DNA of 27,279 nt from an uncultured Fenollaria sp. (lineage in GTDB: Bacteria > Bacillota > Clostridia > Tissierellales > Peptoniphilaceae): NCBI RefSeq assembly GCF_946221515.1, contig NZ_CAMJVK010000018.1, positions 1 through 27,279 of the forward strand, read 5' to 3'. Numbering within the stretch: the stretch's first letter is position 1; each line of letters opens with the position of its first letter. Of the stretch, positions 1 to 8,197 are shown piece by piece. A model generated the notes under the pieces. It was not told the origin of the DNA. It was given only the letters and a program-made list of their open reading frames with translations, and did not search any database. The translations under genes and the position numbers were made by a program.

Positions 1-2350
1 AAAAATTTCTTGGATTTATATAAATGTTATAATTTACTTTTTTGTTCTTTGCAAATTTGCTTCTATATAAAATGAAGCGTATATAATCTTTTATCTCTTT
101 TGAATAAGTGTTTGTGTACTTCAATATAATTTGATATCTGTAGCTTGCGTTTATCTTTTCAATCGCGCATTGCATTAGCTTTGAGACATTGCATCTGATA
201 TCATTTTTATTTAAATAGCTCTCGATATCGCTTCTTAAGTACTCCATCTCAGCTTGGACAATATTTTTGTCAAGGCTAGTTCCGACGATGTATATCATAT
301 TAATGAATGGCGGATAGAGAAACTCTTGTCTTAAAGCAATTTCATTTCTATAGAAAGCCTCGTAATTGCCCTTCATCGCATAGCTAATTGTCTCGTTATC
401 AATAGCGTAGCTTTGTAAAAGCACTCTGCCTTTTTCATCGCGGCCAGCTCTACCAGCAACTTGAGTGATTAAATTATATGTGTCTTCGCTCGCCGAATAG
501 CTCGGGAAATTTAGATTAGCATCGATTGATACAATGATCGCCGCATCAACATTCTTAAAGTCAAGTCCCTTACTAATCATCTGAGTGCCAATGAGTATAT
601 CGACTGCTCCCGAATTCATTTTCTTGTATAAATTGATGTAGTCATCCTCAGTTTTGATCGTGTCGCTGTCTGCTCTAAGTATCTTTGCTTCTGGAAAAGT
701 CTTTCTTAATAGCTCCTCAACCTTCTCTATACCATAGCCGGCGAAGCTTAGGGCCTCAGCGCCGCATCTTGGACAAGTCTTTGGAATGTTCTTTACAAGA
801 CCGCAGTAGTGACACTTAAGCTTGTTTATGCCCTTATGATATGTCATGCTCACGTCGCAGTTATCACAAGTAAATGTATAGCCGCAGCTCTTACAGAATA
901 TCTCTTTGTTATAGCCACGTCTATTTAAAAAGACTATGCTTTGCTTCTTTGCCTTAAGATTTTCATCAATAACTTCAAAAAATCTTGATGATATCTGACT
1001 AATGTTTCCTCTTTGAATCTCATCAATCATATTGACTAGCTCTATATCAGCTTCCTTTTGTCCCTTTGCTTTCTTATCAAGCTCTAAGAGCTCATATATG
1101 CCATGCTTAGCATTATAATAAGACGATATCGATGGTGTAGCGCTTGCTAAGAGTAGCGTTGCTCCCTCGCTCATGCTTCTATAATAAGCCACTTCATCTG
1201 TTTGGTACTTTGGATTCATGTCTGATATGTAGCTTTGATCGTGCTCTTCGTCAATGATTATGAGTCCTAAGTTTCTGCACGGAGCAAATATTGCTGACCT
1301 CGCACCTATAACTATGCTTGGCGAAGTCGATTTTATATCGTTATACTCGTCAAAGCGTTCGGATAGACTCAACTTTGAATGAAGCACGTGAACCTTTCTT
1401 TGAAAGCGGCCAATAAAGCGCCTAATTGTTTGTGGCGTAAGACTTATTTCAGGTACTAGTACTATAGCATCTTTACCCATTTGAAGACATTTTTCAACAA
1501 GATGTAAGTAAATTTCTGTCTTGCCCGAGCCAGTCACGCCTCTTAGTAAAAACTTTTCGCCTAAGTCATGTTCGAGCGAGTGCTCCATGCGCTTATAAAC
1601 CTTTTCTTGCTCCTTATTGAGCTTAATCTTTTCATAAGAATCTACATCGTAAGCCCTCTTCCTCGACTCTTGAATAAAATCTTCTCTCACTAAACCCTTT
1701 TTCAAAAGAGTTTTGATTGGTGAAGACGATATATTAAGGCTAGTGATTATATTTTTCTCCAAAGCGCTGCCATCATTGTCCCTTAGATAATCAAGTACAG
1801 CTCTTTGCTTTTCGCTCGCGCCCTCGTCATAAGTCACGAGACTGATGTATTTTTCGTAGTGTTCCTTTACTTTTTGCTTAATCTTATACTTTTCACTAAT
1901 GATATTGTCTTTAATAAGCCTAGTAAAATCACTAGCTGTAATGATTTTAAGTAATTCATCCTTTGTATATGCCTTGCCTTTTTCAAGACCTAGCACATCA
2001 TCATTGGCATAGTAAAAAAGCTCTAACTCCTTAATTCCTCCTGGCGGAAAAACTAGTCTAAGCGCGTCGTTATAAGTCGAGATGTATCTGTTTCTAAGCC
2101 ATAGAGCGAGTTCAATCATCTTCTCATCAACGATTGCCTTGTCATCAAGCACTTTGATTATGGACTTGATCTTTGCTTCGTCTATGCCTACTTCATCGCA
2201 AGCGTTTAAAACCACAGCGATGCTAGGCTTATTTGACCTGCCAAATGGAACTAAAACTCTAGTCCCAACGCCAATGGTTTCATCAGTCTTATAAGTAAAA
2301 ACTCTATCTAAAACTCTCGATTTTGTATCAATAACAACTTGAACAAACAT
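1..2350 (-). CDS. priA: Primosomal protein N' (PriA helicase), 3' end cut by window edge
   Basis: PriA is the DNA helicase that recognises stalled forks and reloads the replisome. My reading of the minus strand from ATG at 2350 is open for 783 codons to the window edge. It starts MFVQVVIDTKSRVLDRVFTY, the typical PriA N-terminal DNA-binding domain. The helicase core follows, with Walker A GVTGSGKTEIY near residue 230, Walker B DEEHD, and motif III-like LLLASATPS. Four CxxC pairs (CKSCGY, CDNC, CHYCG, CPRCG) form the zinc-binding region, followed by the helicase C-terminal motifs GTQMISKGLDF and QVAGRAGR. The last visible residues (INPRNF) resemble the normal PriA C-terminus, so only a few codons are probably missing (B. 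subtilis PriA is about 805 aa). The start overlaps the coaBC stop as TAATG with only a weak purine-rich Shine-Dalgarno, which suggests translational coupling. Identification is secure. Confidence 0.96.
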   Translation of the reverse strand, partial: MFVQVVIDTKSRVLDRVFTYKTDETIGVGTRVLVPFGRSNKPSIAVVLNACDEVGIDEAKIKSIIKVLDDKAIVDEKMIELALWLRNRYISTYNDALRLVFPPGGIKELELFYYANDDVLGLEKGKAYTKDELLKIITASDFTRLIKDNIISEKYKIKQKVKEHYEKYISLVTYDEGASEKQRAVLDYLRDNDGSALEKNIITSLNISSSPIKTLLKKGLVREDFIQESRKRAYDVDSYEKIKLNKEQEKVYKRMEHSLEHDLGEKFLLRGVTGSGKTEIYLHLVEKCLQMGKDAIVLVPEISLTPQTIRRFIGRFQRKVHVLHSKLSLSERFDEYNDIKSTSPSIVIGARSAIFAPCRNLGLIIIDEEHDQSYISDMNPKYQTDEVAYYRSMSEGATLLLASATPSISSYYNAKHGIYELLELDKKAKGQKEADIELVNMIDEIQRGNISQISSRFFEVIDENLKAKKQSIVFLNRRGYNKEIFCKSCGYTFTCDNCDVSMTYHKGINKLKCHYCGLVKNIPKTCPRCGAEALSFAGYGIEKVEELLRKTFPEAKILRADSDTIKTEDDYINLYKKMNSGAVDILIGTQMISKGLDFKNVDAAIIVSIDANLNFPSYSASEDTYNLITQVAGRAGRDEKGRVLLQSYAIDNETISYAMKGNYEAFYRNEIALRQEFLYPPFINMIYIVGTSLDKNIVQAEMEYLRSDIESYLNKNDIRCNVSKLMQCAIEKINASYRYQIILKYTNTYSKEIKDYIRFILYRSKFAKNKKVNYNIYINPRNF

Positions 2351-3543
2351 TAATTTTTCTTTCTATCTTTTAAAAGTACAGCTAAATTATCAAGAATGAT
2401 ATCTGCTAATTCGCTCTTCTTCATAAGATCGAAGGATGTAGCATTTTTATTCTTATAGACAAAACTTACTTTGTTCTCATCGCTCTTAAAGCCTGAGCCC
2501 TTAAGTGTAATGTCGTTAGCTACTATCATATCAGCTCCCTTAGAAACTAGCTTTTTCTTTGCGTTCTCAATAACGTTTTCTGATTCAGCCGCAAAGCCAA
2601 TAACGACTTTGCCTTCTTTTTTGTCCTTAAGTGACTTGATTATATCATCCGTCTTTTTTATTTTAATATCATGACTATCGTCTACTTCTTTTTTTATCTT
2701 TTCAGGACTGTAATTCGCTGGAGTAAAGTCAGCTGGTGCAGCCGCCATAATCAAGGCATCTGCGTCCACAAACTCCTTATTTACCGCTTCATACATATCC
2801 TTAGATGAGACAACATTGACTATATTGAATGGATCCTTTATATCAAGGTCATTTGGCCCAATGATTAAAGTGACATCCGCTCCTCTATTGTAAGCCTTTT
2901 TTGCAATGTGGTAGCCCATCTTGCCAGTCGAACGATTTGAGATGTATCTAACAGGGTCTATCGCTTCAACTGTGTGACCAGCTGTAACAAGTATCTTGTA
3001 CTTCTTAAGGTCTTTATTCGCAAGTAGATAATCGATTCGATCAATTATTCTTGCTGGGTCCGGCATTTTGCCCTTACCTACGTCGCCACAAGCAAGTAGA
3101 CCGCAATCTGATTCAAGTATGTCTACGCCCCTATCCTTAAGCGTTTGAATGTTCTTTTGTGTAGCTTCATTTTCAAGCATAACTGTGTTCATGGCTGGCA
3201 CCACAAGTTTTTTTGCCTTGCTAGCTAAAATTGCTAGACTCACCATATCATCACATATGCCATTCGCAAGTTTAGCTATGGTATTTGCTGATGCAGGCGC
3301 TACAACAAAGATGTCTGCCCACTTAGCTATCTCTATGTGCATAGGCTTATCTTCATCAGTAAAGACATCTGTATAAACTTCATTTTTTGAAAGTATCTTA
3401 AACGTTTCGCTGCCAACAAATTGAAGCGCATCCCTCGTCATAAGTACTCTTACATTGTGTACTTTTGAAAGCTTCGATACGAGATCTGCCGCTTTATAAG
3501 CTGCTATGCCGCCAGTGACACATACTACAATGTTTTTCTTCAT
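2350..3543 (-). CDS. coaBC: Bifunctional phosphopantothenoylcysteine decarboxylase/synthetase
   Basis: CoaBC makes 4'-phosphopantetheine for coenzyme A: the CoaB half ligates cysteine to phosphopantothenate (CTP-dependent) and the FMN-dependent CoaC half decarboxylates the product. The 397-aa protein is full length. The CoaC half has GGIAAYKAADL (11-21), the active-site His in MHIEIAKWAD (H69), PASANTIAKLANG, PAMN (116-119) and the catalytic Cys in ACGDVGKGKM (C152). The CoaB half has DPVRYISNRSTGKMG (N203) and the Lys in PEKIKK (K282), which line up with E. coli H75, C158, N210 and K289. One oddity is TAGHT at 187-191 where TAGGT is usual. The start lies one base after the rpoZ stop with no clear Shine-Dalgarno, so coupling to rpoZ is likely. 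Gene order gmk-rpoZ-coaBC-priA matches B. subtilis. Confidence 0.97.
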   Translation of the reverse strand: MKKNIVVCVTGGIAAYKAADLVSKLSKVHNVRVLMTRDALQFVGSETFKILSKNEVYTDVFTDEDKPMHIEIAKWADIFVVAPASANTIAKLANGICDDMVSLAILASKAKKLVVPAMNTVMLENEATQKNIQTLKDRGVDILESDCGLLACGDVGKGKMPDPARIIDRIDYLLANKDLKKYKILVTAGHTVEAIDPVRYISNRSTGKMGYHIAKKAYNRGADVTLIIGPNDLDIKDPFNIVNVVSSKDMYEAVNKEFVDADALIMAAAPADFTPANYSPEKIKKEVDDSHDIKIKKTDDIIKSLKDKKEGKVVIGFAAESENVIENAKKKLVSKGADMIVANDITLKGSGFKSDENKVSFVYKNKNATSFDLMKKSELADIILDNLAVLLKDRKKN

Positions 3544-3544
3544 T

Positions 3545-3730
3545 TTATATATCGTATTCTATCTTGTCTTCAAGATATTCATCCATAGCGATGGATACTG
3601 GATTGTGTGACTCAGTGTCAACCTTTGCTTCTGCTCCATCAACTATTTGCCTAGCTCTCTTTGAAAGTATCATAACTAAGGCATATCTCGATAATGTTTC
3701 TAAATCTTCTTTATTTTTAATGTAAATCAT
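3545..3730 (-). CDS. rpoZ: RNA polymerase omega subunit
   Basis: Omega is the small RNA polymerase subunit that helps fold and hold beta'. The 61-aa product carries the family core SRYALVMILSKRARQIVDG, matching the conserved helix with its RAR(Q/E) sequence. Omega is 67 aa in B. subtilis, so this is at the short end but complete, with an acidic C-terminus (EDKIEYDI). Its ATG overlaps the gmk stop as ATGA, and a GGGGG run 7 nt upstream, inside the end of gmk, serves as the Shine-Dalgarno. The position between gmk and coaBC is the classic Firmicutes order and supports the call. In many Firmicutes omega does not carry a complete ppGpp site; the sequence alone does not settle this here. Confidence 0.93.
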   Translation of the reverse strand: MIYIKNKEDLETLSRYALVMILSKRARQIVDGAEAKVDTESHNPVSIAMDEYLEDKIEYDI

Positions 3731-4338
3731 TTGTTTTCCCCCAATACTCTATCTTTTATATATTTGAATCTCTTCGCTCTATGTTGTTCCGCTTTGATTA
3801 TGGCCTCGATATCTCTAACGGCATCCTCTAAGTAATCGTTCACTACAAAGAAGTCGTATTCTTCAACGAAGTTTATCTCCTTAAAGCCGTTAGCAATTCT
3901 TAGCTCTAAGTCCTTTTCGCTCTCAGTTGCTCTGCCAACCAGCCTTCTTTTTAATTCCGACATCGATGGCGGTACTAGAAATATGAAAACTACTTCCTTC
4001 ATCTTCTTTTTGATTTGAAGCGCGCCTTGAACATCAATGTCAAGCAGTACTATCTCGCCCTCTTCTATCTTTTTAGTGATAAAATCTTTTGGCGTACCAT
4101 AGTAATGGCCGTGAACACTAGCGTATTCCAAGAACTCATCGTTTTTGACTTTCTTTAGAAACTCTTCTTCGCTTAAGAAGAAGTAGCTCTTGCCATCTAC
4201 TTCGCCAGGACGAGCTTCTCTAGTTGTCGCTGAGACTGAAAAGACTATATCGTCGTTGCGCCTGAACAGTTCATCAGCGACAGTGCCTTTGCCGCAGCCC
4301 GATGGACCCGAAAGGACTATCAAAAACCCTCTTTTCAT
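3727..4338 (-). CDS. gmk: Guanylate kinase
   Basis: Guanylate kinase phosphorylates GMP (and dGMP) to GDP with ATP in the cytoplasm, the step between GMP salvage or synthesis and the GTP/ppGpp pool. The 203-aa protein is the normal length. It has P-loop GPSGCGKGT at 11-19, the GMP-binding segment SVSATTREARPGEVDG, the YGTP motif (YYGTPKDFI), VLLDIDVQGALQIK with the conserved D-x-D-x-Q-G, and the lid Arg residues in KRRLVGRATESE. A strong Shine-Dalgarno (GGAGG, 7 nt before ATG) lies inside the end of remA, whose stop codon abuts the start. Identification is secure. Confidence 0.97.
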   Translation of the reverse strand: MKRGFLIVLSGPSGCGKGTVADELFRRNDDIVFSVSATTREARPGEVDGKSYFFLSEEEFLKKVKNDEFLEYASVHGHYYGTPKDFITKKIEEGEIVLLDIDVQGALQIKKKMKEVVFIFLVPPSMSELKRRLVGRATESEKDLELRIANGFKEINFVEEYDFFVVNDYLEDAVRDIEAIIKAEQHRAKRFKYIKDRVLGENK

Positions 4339-4578
4339 CTAAATACCTCCATTCAATCTTTCGCTAATAGTTGAAGTCGCTAGCGTTGAAAGGACTATTG
4401 ATTCGTTATCCATGATTATAACGCTTCTAGTCTTCTTGCCGCAAGTTGCGTCTACGAGTCTGATTGTATCACGATTCTCCATGATGAGTCTCTTTATAGG
4501 AGCTGACTCTGGTCCTACAACAGCTATGACTCTATCTTTATTGATTAAATTACCAAATCCTACGTTAATGTATTCCAT
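4339..4578 (-). CDS. remA: RemA/DUF370 family DNA-binding regulator
   Basis: RemA (YlzA) in B. subtilis is a ring-forming DNA-binding protein that activates biofilm matrix and osmoprotection genes; in many anaerobes the same DUF370 gene is kept without a known regulon. The 79-aa product shows the family pattern: NVGFGN near the start, the RVIAVV strand, SAPIKRL, then VDATCGKKTRSVIIMD and a final STLATSTISERL. The Arg/Lys residues of IKRL and GKKTR are in the region used for DNA contact in characterised RemA. An AGGTGA Shine-Dalgarno sits just before the ATG, and the gene is seven bases after yicC. Gene order yicC-remA-gmk-rpoZ is conserved in Firmicutes. The family is certain; the regulatory role in this organism is unknown. 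Confidence 0.92.
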   Translation of the reverse strand: MEYINVGFGNLINKDRVIAVVGPESAPIKRLIMENRDTIRLVDATCGKKTRSVIIMDNESIVLSTLATSTISERLNGGI

Positions 4579-4585
4579 ACTTCAC

Positions 4586-5467
4586 CTACTCTATATTTTG
4601 TATTTGCTCTCTAATCTTTTCTATAAGGTTCTTTTGTTCGACACCTATCTTAGAGATATCGATGTTTTTAGTCTTACTTAATATAGTATTTGACTCTCTG
4701 TTCATCTCTTGAATTAAGAAATCCATCTTCTTGCCAATGGCCTCATCAGAATTAAGCATGGACTTGAATTGAGATATGTGGCTGTACATCCTAACTATCT
4801 CTTCGTCGATGGCGTATTTGTCAATTAGTAGTGCAAGTTCAAACTCAAGCCTCTTTTCATCGATTATGCTTTTATCTTCAATAAGTTCATTGTACTTCTT
4901 CATGAAGTCTTCTTTGTATTCATCAGTGTAATTGATATATATTTCTTTGATTCTATCAACATTCTCTTCAATTGCAGTGAGATTGTTTAATATGTCGCGT
5001 TTAAGGTTTTCGCCCTCCCTTATTCTCATATCGTCAAAGTTATCAAGCGCCTTCTCAAGAGTTTCAAGCATTATATCTAAAAACTCATCATTTTCATAAT
5101 TATTCTTCACTACGCTTATTATCTCTTGTTGACTGATAATGTCTTCAAGCTTAATCTCGTCATCAAGGCCAAGCTCTTCCTTAATTAAGCTAAGCGCCTT
5201 CATATACTTTCTTAAAAATACTAAATCCACTTCCACATCATTAGGGTCATCCTCTAAGAAGACAACTGTTAGGAAGCAATCTATCTTTGCCCTTGATATT
5301 CTCTTTTTAATCGCAAGCCTAATCTTGTCCTCGTACTCGATAAGCGAGCGTGGGCTTCTTAGGTTTAAATCAAAGTATCTGTTGTTCACAGACTTTAGTT
5401 CAAATTTTATCTTATACTTTTCACAAACGTATTCACTAGAACCATATGAGGTCATACTCTTTAACAT
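4586..5467 (-). CDS. yicC: YicC/YloC family endoribonuclease
   Basis: Members of this family (YicC in E. coli, YloC in B. subtilis) are endoribonucleases implicated in RNA turnover. I place the start at the ATG at 5467 (MLKSMTSYG, the conserved N-terminus of the family), because AAGGAGTGAG lies just upstream at 5471-5480. The open frame continues upstream to 5611, but that extension is unconserved and crosses the promoter region and the start of the divergent gene. The 293-aa protein has the YicC N-terminal domain (KSVNNRYFDLNLRSPRSL) and the C-terminal DUF1732 region, including MDFLIQEMNRESNTI and the characteristic ending EKIREQIQNIE. It heads the run yicC-remA-gmk-rpoZ-coaBC-priA and is divergent from rqcH. 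Family assignment is firm; the RNA targets are not known from sequence. Confidence 0.93.
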   Translation of the reverse strand: MLKSMTSYGSSEYVCEKYKIKFELKSVNNRYFDLNLRSPRSLIEYEDKIRLAIKKRISRAKIDCFLTVVFLEDDPNDVEVDLVFLRKYMKALSLIKEELGLDDEIKLEDIISQQEIISVVKNNYENDEFLDIMLETLEKALDNFDDMRIREGENLKRDILNNLTAIEENVDRIKEIYINYTDEYKEDFMKKYNELIEDKSIIDEKRLEFELALLIDKYAIDEEIVRMYSHISQFKSMLNSDEAIGKKMDFLIQEMNRESNTILSKTKNIDISKIGVEQKNLIEKIREQIQNIE

Positions 5468-5488
5468 AGTCTCACTCCTTATGTTTAT

Positions 5489-5530
5489 ATTATACCATTT
5501 ATTTATAAAAATATATATAGAATATGACAA
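5489..5530 (-). promoter_or_regulatory. Promoter(s) for the yicC-priA operon
   Basis: Two overlapping sigma-A-type candidates face yicC. The nearer is an extended -10, TGGTATAAT (complement of 5489-5497), giving a very short leader before the Shine-Dalgarno at 5471-5480. The other pairs TTGTCA (complement of 5525-5530) with TATAAA (complement of 5502-5507) at 17-bp spacing. I cannot tell which is used. The 119-bp gap also holds the rqcH promoter on the other strand. Confidence 0.6.
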
Positions 5531-5540
5531 ATTCTTCATA

Positions 5541-5567
5541 TTTAAATAGACTATCTTTGTATATAAT
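5541..5567 (+). promoter_or_regulatory. Putative rqcH promoter
   Basis: A perfect TATAAT lies at 5562-5567, 19 bases before the rqcH ATG, with Shine-Dalgarno AAGGAGTG at 5574-5581. The -35 is weak: TTTAAA at 5541-5546 at 15-bp spacing, or TTCATA at 5535-5540 at 21 bp. The -10 is credible from its sequence and position; the -35 is uncertain. Confidence 0.45.
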
Positions 5568-5586
5568 ATAAGTAAGGAGTGATTAG

Positions 5587-7299
5587 ATGTCATTTGACGG
5601 AATAGTAACAAGAGCCTTGACTGATGAGTTCAATAGTAATTACATCGGATCGAGGGTCGATAAGATATATCAAACTGAAAAAGATGAGATAATGATCAAT
5701 ATGAGGAGCAAAGATGCTTCCTTCAAAGTCTTAGTAAGTGCCTCGAGCAATAACCCACGCTTCTATGTGAGCAAGGTTAGTAAAGAGAATCCTACTGAAG
5801 CGCCACTCTTCTCAATGATACTAAGAAAGAATCTATCTGGCTCGAAGCTTGTTAAAGTCGAGCAATTTGGCTTCGATAGAGCTGCTCAGTTCGTCTTTAA
5901 AGGCTACAACGAATTTCACGAAGAAGCTCTTTACTATCTTGTTGTTGAAATCATGGGCAAGTACTCAAACATAATTCTTTGTAACGAAGATCACAAGATT
6001 ATTGATGCAATAAAAAGAGTTTCGACTATCATGTCAAGCAAAAGAGAGATAGAACCAGGTCTTATATATGAAAGTCCGCCTGTCTTTGATAGAGTCTCCC
6101 CTATTAGCATTGATGAAGAAGGACTTAAAGAGATGATGATGGATAATGCAGAGCTTGAGATTAGAGACTTTCTTATGAGATCCTTCCTTGGTTTAAGTAC
6201 TGAAATTGCAAACAAAATACTTTTTGATGCAGCTATTGACGAGAAGAACTTAGTAAAATATCTTGATGATAGCGCTGCGAATAGGCTTGTCTCGTCATTC
6301 ATATCTACCTTTGATGAAGTGAGAGAAAATAATTACAGCTTCAATATTTATAAGCTAAGCGAAAGAAAGAGCGCTTACAACGCCATAAACCTAAATCAAT
6401 ATGCCTCGCTTGAGAAAGAAAGTTTTGAAAGTATAAGTGAGCTACTTGATAAGTACTATTATGAAAAGGACCAAAAGGACAGAATATCGCAGCGTTCGCA
6501 AAACATGAGACACACGATAAGTGCTAATCTTAAGAGGGCGAGAAATAAATTACAAAAGCAAAAGGAAGAGATGCTTGAAAGTGCCAATAGAGAGGCATAC
6601 AAAGTATACGCTGACCTTATCTCTTCAAATATACACAAAATAAATAAGGGACTTAAAGAGATAAAGCTTGAGAACTTCTACGACAATATGAATGAGATCA
6701 TAGTGCCTCTTGATCAAAAGCTATCTGCTGTGCAAAACGCGCAAAGGTATTACAAGAGATATCAAAAGATGAAGCAAAGAGAGATAGTTTTAGAGAAGCA
6801 AATAGAAAATACTGAGGACGAGATAAATTATCTTGAGCTTGTTATGGACGCTATCGATAGGACTGACGATGTGAAGAACCTTGATGAGATATACTTTGAG
6901 CTTATTAAGAATAAATATATTAAAAAGGATAAAAAAATTAAAAATAAACCAAAAAAAATCGCCATACATTCTATTGATTATGACGATACAAGTAAAGTGT
7001 ATTACGGCAAGAACAATCTGCAAAATGAGTACATCACTTTTAAAGTCGCTGACAAAAACGATGTGTGGATGCACGTCAAGGGCTTTCCTGGCTCGCACGT
7101 TGTAATTAAATGTGACGGCTACCCAAGTGACGAGCTCTTGCTCTTCGCAGCTGAAATTGCCGCAAAAAATTCAAAAGCCAAAGACTCTAACAAGGTTGAT
7201 GTTGACTTCACGACGAAGAAGAATGTTAAGAAACACCCTAGTGGTAAGACAGGCCTCGTTAACTATGTGAACTTCAAAACCATCACTGTAGATCTTTAG
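5587..7299 (+). CDS. rqcH: Rqc2/RqcH family ribosome quality-control factor (NFACT protein)
   Basis: RqcH binds 50S subunits carrying stalled peptidyl-tRNA and directs C-terminal alanine tailing that marks the nascent chain for proteolysis; older annotations call it a fibronectin-binding protein (FbpA). The 570-aa product is normal length. The NFACT-N domain fills about 1-200 and carries FGFDR with D97-R98, the same numbering as the B. subtilis RqcH residues needed for tailing. A basic, Glu/Lys-rich coiled-coil region follows (about 290-430). The C-terminal NFACT-R domain has VWMHVKGFPGSHVVIK, matching the family W-x-H-x(4)-PGSH pattern. The start has Shine-Dalgarno AAGGAGTG 5 nt upstream. 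It is the only plus-strand gene and its last 17 bp overlap the end of rluD. The intact DR motif suggests an active factor, which is an inference. Confidence 0.95.
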   Translation: MSFDGIVTRALTDEFNSNYIGSRVDKIYQTEKDEIMINMRSKDASFKVLVSASSNNPRFYVSKVSKENPTEAPLFSMILRKNLSGSKLVKVEQFGFDRAAQFVFKGYNEFHEEALYYLVVEIMGKYSNIILCNEDHKIIDAIKRVSTIMSSKREIEPGLIYESPPVFDRVSPISIDEEGLKEMMMDNAELEIRDFLMRSFLGLSTEIANKILFDAAIDEKNLVKYLDDSAANRLVSSFISTFDEVRENNYSFNIYKLSERKSAYNAINLNQYASLEKESFESISELLDKYYYEKDQKDRISQRSQNMRHTISANLKRARNKLQKQKEEMLESANREAYKVYADLISSNIHKINKGLKEIKLENFYDNMNEIIVPLDQKLSAVQNAQRYYKRYQKMKQREIVLEKQIENTEDEINYLELVMDAIDRTDDVKNLDEIYFELIKNKYIKKDKKIKNKPKKIAIHSIDYDDTSKVYYGKNNLQNEYITFKVADKNDVWMHVKGFPGSHVVIKCDGYPSDELLLFAAEIAAKNSKAKDSNKVDVDFTTKKNVKKHPSGKTGLVNYVNFKTITVDL

Positions 7300-8197
7300 C
7301 TTTATATAAATTCGTTTTGATTAGTGCCTCTTTAAAATAAGCTGGCACTTCACTTTCGATTGTTATTAAATTATTTGTAATTGGATGGATGAAACTTACT
7401 TTTCTGCAATGTAAGACTTGTCCGTCCATTTTTATTTTGCCTCTATAGCCATAAGTCCTGTCGCCAAGAACTGGATGATTTAGATAAGCAAGATGCACTC
7501 TAATCTGATGCGTTCTGCCCGTTTTGATTATGACCTTTAGATAAGAGTAATCATCATTTTGTTTAAGTAAATGGATTTCTGAGATTGCCCTTTTGCCTTC
7601 ACCTGAAGCACACATCTTGATCTTCTTGATCGGATCACGCATTATGCCCTTATCAACTAGAGTCACTTCATCTTTAAAAGCGCCCACGGCGATGGTGATG
7701 TACTCTTTGTATATCTCTCTCGACTTGAAGAGATCCTTCATCTTTTCATGCGCTTCGTTGTTCTTCGCAATGATGATGAGGCCACTCGTGTCCTTATCAA
7801 GTCTATGGATGATGCCCGGCCTTGTCTCGTCAATATCGCTTAGTGAAGCAAATCTATATAGCAAGAAATTTACAAGACTTATCTCCTCATCGTTTGTAGG
7901 ATGAACTATAAGTCCTCTAGGCTTATCGATTATGGCAATGTCATCATCTTCATATAAGACATTTATGTCCATATCGATTTTTTCAAAGCGTTTCGACTCT
8001 TTCTCTCTTATCTCTATGATGTCACCTGCATTTAACTTGTAAGACGCTTTTACAGCGCTACCATTGACAGATACGTATCCCTCTTCAATAAGCTTTTTAT
8101 ACGTTGATCTTGTTTTGCTATTATCAAAGTTTGCTAAAAACGCATCTAGCCTTTGACCAGCATCTTCGACATTAAGCTTAATTACTTTTGCTTGCAT
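7283..8197 (-). CDS. rluD: RluA/RluD family 23S rRNA pseudouridine synthase
   Basis: Enzymes of this family isomerise uridines in 23S rRNA (RluD acts in helix 69). I start the protein at ATG 8197 (MQAKVIKLNVEDAGQRLDAF), giving 304 aa; the frame stays open to 8350 but that stretch lies inside lspA and encodes unconserved hydrophobic residues. An S4 RNA-binding domain occupies about 14-70 (QRLDAFL ... GYVSVNG ... KLNAGDIIEI). The catalytic domain has the signature GIIHRLDKDTSGL with the nucleophilic Asp at 134, then RTHQIRVHLAYLNHPVLGD. The start overlaps the end of lspA by 20 bp with little Shine-Dalgarno, so translation is probably coupled. The lspA-rluD pair is conserved in Firmicutes. Target site (RluD versus another RluA-type enzyme) is not decided by sequence. 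Confidence 0.92.
   Translation of the reverse strand: MQAKVIKLNVEDAGQRLDAFLANFDNSKTRSTYKKLIEEGYVSVNGSAVKASYKLNAGDIIEIREKESKRFEKIDMDINVLYEDDDIAIIDKPRGLIVHPTNDEEISLVNFLLYRFASLSDIDETRPGIIHRLDKDTSGLIIIAKNNEAHEKMKDLFKSREIYKEYITIAVGAFKDEVTLVDKGIMRDPIKKIKMCASGEGKRAISEIHLLKQNDDYSYLKVIIKTGRTHQIRVHLAYLNHPVLGDRTYGYRGKIKMDGQVLHCRKVSFIHPITNNLITIESEVPAYFKEALIKTNLYKAKDLQ

Noticed and set aside
5468..5611. Upstream 48-residue extension of yicC
   Set aside because: Unconserved, crosses the promoter region and the rqcH start; a good Shine-Dalgarno and the conserved MLKSMTSYG mark the start at 5467.
6790..7098. 102-codon minus-strand hydrophobic frame within rqcH
   Set aside because: Antisense to the coiled coil and NFACT-R region of a clearly real gene; hydrophobicity arises from reversing Lys-rich codons.
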